From the NCBI RefSeq assembly GCF_020921035.1, contig NC_063156.1, positions 24,414,283 through 24,478,282 on the forward strand: 64,000 bases of DNA. The letters are read 5' to 3'. Shown here piece by piece: positions 56,935 to 64,000 of this stretch. Below the pieces are notes generated by a model. That model saw only the letters and a program-made list of their open reading frames with translations, was not told where the DNA came from and did not search any database. Position 1 is the stretch's first letter, and each line of letters starts with the position of its first letter. Origin of the DNA: Rhodamnia argentea. Taxonomy: Eukaryota; Streptophyta; Magnoliopsida; Myrtales; Myrtaceae. The translations under genes and the position numbers were made by a program.

Positions 56935-58105
56935 GTAGCTGCACAAAATTTATGTTACGGGAACATAAATGCGTTTGGTAACTACACAAAATTTTTGTTC
57001 CTAGAAACAATTTGTCTTCTCAATTTTTTTTCATTTAAGTCAAATAATTACATATTATCACTATAAAATCAACCTATATAGCATTACTAATAAAATGAAT
57101 ACGGATCATGCACAATCCATATTAGTCTATTTATTTCGTTGGGCATAAAGACATATATGTAGGATCCTTAAGAAAGAACATACCTCAATAGAGAATTTGC
57201 ACTCAAATTTTTTTCACGAATTTGCACTTAAATTAGCTTATAAAAGAAGTTTGAATAACCCCTAGATTGTCTCATGATGGTGCCGATCATATAGAGACAT
57301 ATTGAACATAAGCTCAATGATACTACTCCACAAAGTTTGCACTTAAATTGCTTGCTATGATAAACATAAATGTTGCAAAGTATCTAAAAAACAAGACTAC
57401 AAAAGTCGAAAACACAAAGTCATGGAATTGGACGACGAGTAGAGGTGCCAAATAGATGGGCCGAGTCGAGTTTGGGTCCGACCCATATTAACCCAATTAA
57501 TCCGTTTTTACCCATTTCTATAAACTAAAATCTAACAACCCATACCCAACATGTATTACTCAAACACTTCTATATTTAACCAAATCATGGAATATTTGTT
57601 TCTTATAATTTGTAAAGAAAAAAAATGATATTTCTAGAACACTTTCAGCAATACAAATATAGTGAAATTATTTTTTAAATTTTTTTGAAAAAATATTTAT
57701 TTTTTAAAATCGTATTTTTTATTTTTATTTTATTTTCCTTTTTCTCCGGCGGACGGTGGCGGTGGTAGACAGTGGTGGACAACTGTTGATGGCGGTGGTG
57801 TACGACACCATTTAGCGTTCTTCCCGGAGACTTCGTTCTTTTTTTTGGGTGTTGAGGGAACAAAGTGAGAGCTTTCCCTAAGCATTCTCATTTGTTGTTG
57901 GTCTTGTCTGTCAAAAGTGATTTTGGAACAAAAAATCAAATTTTTATTATTATTCTTGTTTATGCTCTAAATCTATTCCTGTAAACAGAATTCAAGAATT
58001 CGAGAATTAGAATTATTTACATTACCTAACATGTTTCTTATCTTTTTCTGTTACGGAAAATAGAATTAAAGAATTAGAATCGTTACCAAACATGCCTTAC
58101 ATTGG
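56935..58105. mobile_element. Inverted-repeat element (family A), with a nested hAT-like end
   Basis: The left side has 'catttggtagctgcac' and 'gcgtttggtaactacac'. The right side has 'cgttaccaaacatgcc'. Subterminal 'tctattc/gaatag' words are inverted between the sides. A GC-rich centre (57740-57840) with GGCGGTGG words recalls 12340-12700. At 57434 a 'tagaggtgccaaatagatgggcc' hAT-like left end is embedded without an obvious right end. The element's right edge abuts the truncated UGT copy 5. Confidence 0.55.
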
Positions 58106-59099
58106 CCAAGTTCGCCACTGAAGATGGTAGCCCTAGCAGTTTCATCAATCTACTTGGACAATAGACTGCAAGATGACAATTTGACAAGGATTACGGCATC
58201 AACCTCTTCCAGCCTGACGCACAGATTTGCATGAGCTCAATGACAAGTCCATCAATTCGGTCATCTACGCATCGTTCGGAAGCATGGGTGAGCTGAGACT
58301 TCCCAGATGGAAGATCTCGTATGGGGCTTGCAAAACTCCAACAAACCCTTCTTGGGGGTGGTCCGGGAGATGGAGACGGCAAAGCTCCCCCCCGGGTTTG
58401 CAGAGCAGGCCTGCTCCTAGACGGGGATCGTCCTGCTGTGGGGCCCGCAGCTGGAGGTCTTGGTCCACAGGTCGACCGGGTGCTTCGGGACGCACTGTCG
58501 ATGGAACTCGATTCTCGAGGCCTGAGCTTGGGGGTGGCGATGCCATAGTGGATAGACCAAGGCGCGAACGCAAAGTTCGTGAGAGACGTCCGAGGGTAGA
58601 GGTGTCAAACGGGTGGATCAAGTCTGGTTTGGATCGGATCGAATATGCTCCGACTCATTTAATTCATTTTGATCCATTTCTATGCTACACAAATCTAGTG
58701 ATATATAAATCCAGTTTAGAGAAAATTATATATATAGAGCTAATTTTTTTTTATTTATAGTTTTCTTAGCTAACTTATTTATGACTAACTTTTAAAACTT
58801 AAAGGACTCATTTATGAGTCATCGCAGTAAAATATGGGTCAAATATAAGCTTTAGATTCATTTTGCCACCTCTACTAGGGAGTGGAGGTCATGTTTCCAA
58901 GAACGAAGACGAGATCGTCACGAGAGGAGAGATAGAGAGACGCATAAGCGAAGCGATGGAGTTAGAAAGGGTCAAAGAGATCAAGAGAAACGTAGACAAA
59001 TGGAGGAAGTTGGCCAAAGAAGCAGTTGACAAAGGGGGCAGTTCGGACAGGAACATCGATGATTTTCTGCAAAAATTAGTTAAGCTTGAATTGACCTGA
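58106..59099 (+). pseudogene. UDP-glycosyltransferase pseudogene, array copy 5 (exon 2 only)
   Basis: Only second-exon sequence is present. It starts at SSIYLDNRLQDDN, shifts frame to KDYGINLFQPD, shifts again to LNDKSINSVIYASFGSMGEL, then has a decayed PSPG box in another frame ([11 protein letters not shown], then THCRWNS with Gly to Arg). A 278-bp MITE interrupts it at 58597-58874, and the tail resumes with DEIVTRGEIERRISEAME, KWRKLAKEAV and GGSSDRNIDDFLQKLVKL before a TGA. The 5' end is cut off at the adjoining inverted-repeat element, so exon 1 and the promoter are gone. It is more diverged from copies 1-4 than they are from each other and looks like an older UGT74-type member. Confidence 0.88.
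58597..58874. mobile_element. hAT-like MITE inside UGT copy 5
   Basis: 278 bp with inverted ends tagaggtgtcaaacggg and (reverse complement of the right end) tagaggtggcaaaatg. The interior is AT-rich with 'gatcggatcgaata' and 'tgggtcaaata' words typical of these MITEs. It interrupts coding homology exactly. No clean 8-bp target duplication. Confidence 0.75.
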
Positions 59100-59808
59100 G
59101 GTTCATCTTATGCAAGACTTGACTTGTTCTCAGGAGACCAAGTTACCAAGACATTCAAAATCTTCCCATGATGTGTTTGGTGAATTCCGAGAGAGAACAG
59201 TGACGCCACAGACCGGCGGCAGATGTCAGCTGCTTAAACTTAACAATGTTGGAGACGATCTAGACCCGTAATGTAAACCTCCAGAGCAATTTAAAACAAC
59301 AAGCCAATAGAAGACAAGTTCGATGCAACAATGCTTTTACCGATGTTATGGGAATGAAGCTAAAAAGAGTGGAAAAACGAAAAAAGAGGTTGCTGATGAA
59401 CGTACAAATCCAGCCAAACCTTCTGTCAAACTAAAAGGAACTTACCGGTGCTCCAAAAGAGGAAAGACGGCAACATACTGCGAACTTCCAAGTAACATAT
59501 AACAAAAGCTTCTTTTCAGTGTACAGAAACAAGATAATCACTACAGTCATTTACGAATAACGCATCTCCACACGCCTTGTCGTGAGAGTCAGATTTTTGG
59601 AAATTAATGGCTCAAATCCGCAGAAAATACTCATAGCTATCGATAGCAACATGGAGATGATATCCACACAGCATGACAAGAAGCGGTGTGCCTAGACATA
59701 CACAGCTACAGGGTAATACATATATATAGTAAAACATTCTACCACACATATTAGTTTACATCTAGCATAGGAGGCTTGCAGAGTCGACCGTCTCTCACCC
59801 AAAGGAGC
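59100..59808. other. Gap between UGT copy 5 and the receptor kinase
   Basis: No gene. The part nearest 59808 is probably the 3' UTR of the minus-strand kinase gene. Confidence 0.5.
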
Positions 59809-61857
59809 TCAACCGTTCTGGTCTCTTGCTTCTCGAGCAACAATAAGTTCCTCCAAGCAATCTGAGTCACCGCTGTCTATGGGCATCATAAGTTCATTTT
59901 CGGCCGAGAAATTGTACCGTTCCCCAATAGCCCTTAGAAGCTGATAGACTTCAAACATAGTGGGCCTCTCCTTTGGAGCTGGCAACACACAACTACATGC
60001 GACCTTAAGGACTTTAAAGACTTCGCCGTCGATTCCCTTTCCAACCAAAAATCTGTCTATTGCGTCATGCAGTTGCGAGTTGTTTGAGAGCTCTGTGATC
60101 CACTCCACCAAATTACCCTTAAAGCTTTCAGGTGCTTTGGTAACTTGCGTGGGCCTCTCACCAGTTACCAGTTCAAGAAGCACGACTCCAAAGCTGTACA
60201 CATCTCCCTTTGGGGTGGCCATTAGGGTACGAGCATACTCGGGTGCGACATATCCCAGATCACCGAACTCCCCATTGACAAAAGTACTCAAATGCGTGTC
60301 GATTGGGTTCATGAGCCTAGCCAGCCCAAAATCAGATATCTGGGGCTCAAAGTCTGCATCAAGAAGGATGCACTTGGAGCTTATGTTGCGGTGGATAATA
60401 CGAGGATTGCAGTTATGGTGAAGCCATGCCAGTCCTCGTGCTGCTCCAATCCCAATTTTGAGCCTCAAAGTCCACTCCATAGCTTTATTGGGATCATCCA
60501 GAGAATGTAGATGATCGTGGAGAATACCATTGGGCATGTACTTGTAGACCAGAAGCCTCTCCTTTTTGGCCATGCAAAAACCCAAAAGCGGAACCAAGTT
60601 GCGGTGCTTAACCCTTCCCAGAGTAGCAATCTCAGACATCACTTCTTTCTCAGAGTGTTGAGAATCCTGCAACCTCTTAACCATGAGTAAAGTATTGTCC
60701 TCAAGCACGGCCTTGTACGTTGTCCCTGTCCTTCCTGATCCAATTATGCTATTTTTGCTGAAATTGTTTGTAGCCTTCATCAGGTCACTTAGTTTCATCT
60801 TGGAAACTGACTTCTCGAACATGGAAACCTAGAGAGCATTAAATATCCTCAGTAAAAATCAAAAACAGTTCTTTAGATGCATACAAATTCATTCGCAGTC
60901 AAACTGCGCACGCTCATGTACACGGAGAGGGAGAGAGAGAGAGAAAGATGGTATTTATAATGCAGGCAAAAGAAATTCTTGCAACAAATTCAAGAGCGGT
61001 GCATCAAGTAAACTTACCTTGAGACCCTTGCTTCCCTTTAAGCTCTTTGCCCACTTATTGCCTTCAGGATCGTCGTCTTTCTTCTTCACAGACACTCTAC
61101 GCAGATAAAAGAACATGCCGATCACAACACCTATGGCCGTGAGGGTTGCGCTACCGGTTGCCGCTCCGACAATTATTTTAGTGCTCGAGCTCTTCTTTGC
61201 TGTGCACCGAGACAGAGGACCACCACAAAGTCCTGGATTATTTGCATAATCATCTGCAGTGACAGAAGCATTAGGGCCAAATGTGGGGACTGGCCCCGTC
61301 AGAAGGTTGCTGGCCACGCTAAATGATTTGAGTCGACCAAGTAGGCTGAGTTCAGGCGGAATCTGACCGGACAACTGGTTGTGGTCGAGCCTAAGGGAAT
61401 TTAAGTAGCCACATTTCGAAAGGCTCACTGGGATTTGTCCGGAAAAACTATTGGATGACAGGTCGAGAGATGTTGCAAACTGAGTTATATTGGATATATT
61501 GTCCGGGATTGGTCCAGAGAACTCATTGTTTGAGAGATCCAATCCTGTCAAGCTTTTGCACTGCTCGATGCCGCGAGGAAACTGGCCCTTGAGTCCCATA
61601 TCGGAAAACTTCAGATTGAGAACCCTGTTCTCATCAGGATGCCAGCACTCAACTCCAGTGAATCGACATATGAAGCCTTCGGTGCTGTTGTCGAAATTCC
61701 ACGAATAGTTCAAGTAATTCAGGGGATCTTGAACAGAAGCTTTTATGGTTTTCAAGCAGTTAATATCAGTCTCGAGGCAATCGATCACACAGCAAATAAG
61801 CAAGGCCCAGAGAAACCCCGCCGCTCCAAGGCTCAAAACTCGATTCCACAGCTCCAT
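59809..61857 (-). CDS. BIR1-like LRR receptor pseudokinase
   Basis: Two exons on the minus strand: 61857-61018 and 60828-59809 (619 residues), with a 189-bp GT-AG intron. The start is the ATG at 61857; the frame upstream of it offers no other ATG. Order: signal peptide (about 1-28), LRR N-terminal cap with paired Cys (NCLKTIKAS...[12 protein letters not shown]), about five LRRs (for example [18 protein letters not shown]), transmembrane helix ~228-251, then [17 protein letters not shown], and a kinase domain (~300-590). The glycine loop GSGRTG and Lys331 are kept, and the DFG motif (446-448) is present. The catalytic loop is HRN (426-428) instead of HRD. These features and the length match Arabidopsis BIR1 (At5g48380, ~620 residues), a plasma-membrane partner of BAK1 that restrains immune signalling and cell death. 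Phosphotransfer is probably weak or absent. Other BIR-family members are the alternative identity. Confidence 0.93.
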
Positions 61858-62551
61858 CCCCACGAAGAAGACTTCCGAATTCCGCAAACAGACAGTAGTA
61901 CCTCAATTTACTACCGCCACATGCTGAAATCGCTCAATTTCGGACACTCCTCCCACTACGAACACAGCCCATAAAAAGGGTATTAAAAAAAAAAAACACA
62001 TTAAACCAAATATCCAACCCAAATTCATCGTTTCCCAAACAAAGCACCTATAGGAGGACATATCTCAAACATCGGAACTGCAAAACCAATCAGCATACAG
62101 AAATAGGAACAGAAACATCTCGCGGAAGACTCAAAAAAAAGAACCACAACCCAAAAAAGTCGCGACCGCCGCGAATCCCATCAGCTAAACAAAGTAAAGC
62201 AACAGAGCAGCGAAGAATCGACACAAAGACCACGTACCCCAGAGCTCGTCGATCGCGATCGATTCGCCGCAGCCGAAACAGCAAGAAAGCAAGCAAGAAC
62301 CGGCAACCCCGACGAGGAACGGGGTGAACAGTCAAAAGAAAGAGAGGGGATCCAAGCTGTGGGAGCAGGCGGAGACAACTAGCAGATGCACGTATTGGAG
62401 GGAGGAGCTTAAAAACAAAACCAAGTTATAAGGCCAGAGAGAGAGAGGGAGCGTGAGAGGAGGGGCGAGACGAGTGCGCGTGGGTGTGAACAAAGGTTGA
62501 GGCTTTTTCTCCAGCTGGTGTTCGTGTGGAAGAAGACGAAGAACGAATGGA

Positions 62552-62595
<44 letters not shown>

Positions 62596-62890
62596 TGATC
62601 AGGGGGAAAGAGATGAAGTGCGAAGGTTGGAGAGAGGACGGCCATTTTCGTCAAGGTTTTGCCAAGACTCTTGACTTCAACAATCCCCGCACACACACAA
62701 CCAAAAACAAAAAACGGAAAAAGTGGTGGTGGAAAAGACTCCCCCCCACCAGAGTTGCTTGACTCGTTTTGCAGTTGAAAACGACAGTAAAAAGAAAACC
62801 ATATTAACAAAGAAATAATCATAATTACAATCATAATGAAATTAATAATAGGATTAATTAGCAATAATAAGAACTACCATAAAGAATAGA
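61858..62890 (-). promoter_or_regulatory. Leader and promoter region of the BIR1-like gene
   Basis: On the minus strand this contains a CT-rich region, including a (CT)n tract at 62557-62591, and a possible leader-intron donor near 62240 (ctggg|gtacgtgg) with an acceptor near 61924 (gatttcag|catg). A short ATGTGGCGGTAG uORF lies just after that acceptor. All inferred from consensus only. Confidence 0.4.
62557..62591 (+). repeat. (GA)n microsatellite upstream of the BIR1-like gene
   Basis: About 17 GA units; read as (CT)n on the gene's strand. CT tracts are common near plant transcription starts and bind GAGA-type factors. Confidence 0.92.
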
Positions 62891-64000
62891 GTCGTCGCCC
62901 CCCACTCGTCAAGACATATGTAAATTGGTAGTTGCTCGCTTGGCTTCAACAACATTGAGGCAAGTTTGTTTTACACTCCAAAATGCTAACAAAATTTACC
63001 CTCTTTTTCTTGTTTCCCATCGAAATTCGAAGTTTGTTGGTGCCGTTGTGAATTTTTGCGGAGTCGAAATTCTCTGCCGGAGAATTTACGTGGAGTTTTG
63101 CACGAGGTGAATTCGAATCCCAAATATTACGATGATAATAATGAGTACGTGCAAAAGCTTTGAAAATGTAAAATAATATGGATCGATATGCAAAATGAGA
63201 GCGTAAAGTAAAAATATGAATCCCCCAAATCTTGATAGCTTTCTTCCCATTTTTTGTGGAAATCTTCACCTTCGTGCATACTTGTCTTAAAGGTAAAATG
63301 GCGTATTAACCTTTTTTGCTCCTCGCTTCTTACGGAAAAGGAGAGGTTATTTCTTCGAGTTTATCTTTCAATTTGATGTATTTCACTTTTCTCTTTTACG
63401 TGATTCTTTTATATATTTATTATAAAATGGGAAAGCGAAATCTTTCCTTCTTCCTTCTTTCCCCAAAACGGAGAAAAAAGGAAAAAGGAAGAGTGATGGA
63501 GACGTAGTTTGACTGAGCACCGGGGGGTATTTCAGGGATTTCCCCTCGAAGTAGCTCAAACGCGTGAAAAAAGGCAGATTTCCCTCTAGTCTTCTTCACT
63601 GACTGTATATTATTATTATTATTATTTCTTACAACAGTAATTCTTGTAATCTCCTATCCACAAAAGTAGAAGAGAGGATGGTCTTTTACCTGCTCCCACT
63701 CACAATTATTCACCCCCTTTTTTCTTTACGACCTACTGTTGGGTAATTTTCATTCCTTCGAATTAACTTTTCCCAAAGCCAGATTTTCCTCACCCTTGTT
63801 TTTACTTTCTGCTCACCGAATTGGCCACTTCGAATTGCTCCCGCACAAGCATTTTCGTAATTAATATTCCGCACCGTTCATTTTGTTCCTCTTAAATTTC
63901 ACCTGCGAGCACGCCGATTATCTCCAAAGCAGGCACGCTTCCACGTTAGAGCTGCCGCCGCACCTTCGCTGCAGAAGCGCTCGACGGCCGACGATGGGCC
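62891..64000. other. Terminal intergenic region
   Basis: No gene recognised. The last ~60 bp become GC-rich (gccgccgcacc, gctcgacggccgac) and may be the leader or first exon of a gene continuing beyond the window, but no motif can be read. Confidence 0.4.

Noticed and set aside
58265..58621. Open frames on both strands across the decayed PSPG box of UGT copy 5
   Set aside because: High GC leaves frames open by chance; only the scattered UGT homology is meaningful.
58589..58882. 8-bp target duplication for the MITE in UGT copy 5
   Set aside because: tccgaggg and ctagggag share only the aggg core; too weak to claim.
62409..62864. Minus-strand frame of 151 residues with Leu-Ser repeats
   Set aside because: Produced by the (GA)n tract and the promoter region of the BIR1-like gene; no domain.
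1..64000. tRNA, rRNA or microRNA genes
   Set aside because: No cloverleaf A/B boxes, rRNA core or miRNA-like hairpin with conserved mature sequence was recognised by eye. tRNA-like words are primer-binding sites of LTR elements.

Overview
This is a plant nuclear window, almost certainly from a eudicot. It has spliced genes with GT-AG introns, a Mediator subunit with a plant-type lysine/histidine-rich tail, a BIR-type LRR receptor kinase, a tandem array of family-1 UDP-glycosyltransferases, and about half of its length in plant transposons (MULE, hAT, LTR, TRIM, LINE, MITE). The TE repertoire and the UGT74-like array suggest a woody member of the Myrtales such as Eucalyptus. That is an impression, not something the sequence proves.

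Layout. (1) 740-6405: a decayed Mutator-like element (MULE) with long terminal inverted repeats and a broken minus-strand transposase. (2) 6475-6967: a foldback MITE, directly upstream of a three-exon gene (7570-9471, +) for an unidentified protein with a basic then acidic tail. (3) 12097-12845: a small inverted-repeat element. (4) 13020-19823 (+): MED19, five coding exons behind an inferred ~4 kb 5'-UTR intron. (5) 23330-59099: five UDP-glycosyltransferase copies (UGT74-like, group L), all on + and all with a single intron where it can be judged. Copy 1 is a pseudogene, copies 2 and 3 look intact, copy 4 keeps an open frame but has lost key residues, and copy 5 is a truncated pseudogene. Transposons have repeatedly entered the array: a Mutator-type MITE inside copy 1, two related solo LTRs, a long-LTR element with almost no interior, a LINE tail duplicated along with a UGT unit, and a hAT-like element carrying the first exon of an independent phosphoglycerate mutase gene. 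(6) 59809-61857 (-): a BIR1-like LRR receptor pseudokinase, with a GA/CT-rich upstream region. The last 1.1 kb has no recognisable gene.

The genes are not an operon. The coherent unit is the UGT array, a tandem birth-and-death cluster likely to glucosylate small phenolics, hormones or terpenoids (substrate unknown). Copies 2 and 3 appear to come from a ~5 kb tandem duplication that included a LINE tail. MED19 (transcription) and BIR1-like (cell-surface immunity) are independent neighbours. All coding models below were built by hand from splice sites and homologous copies within the window.
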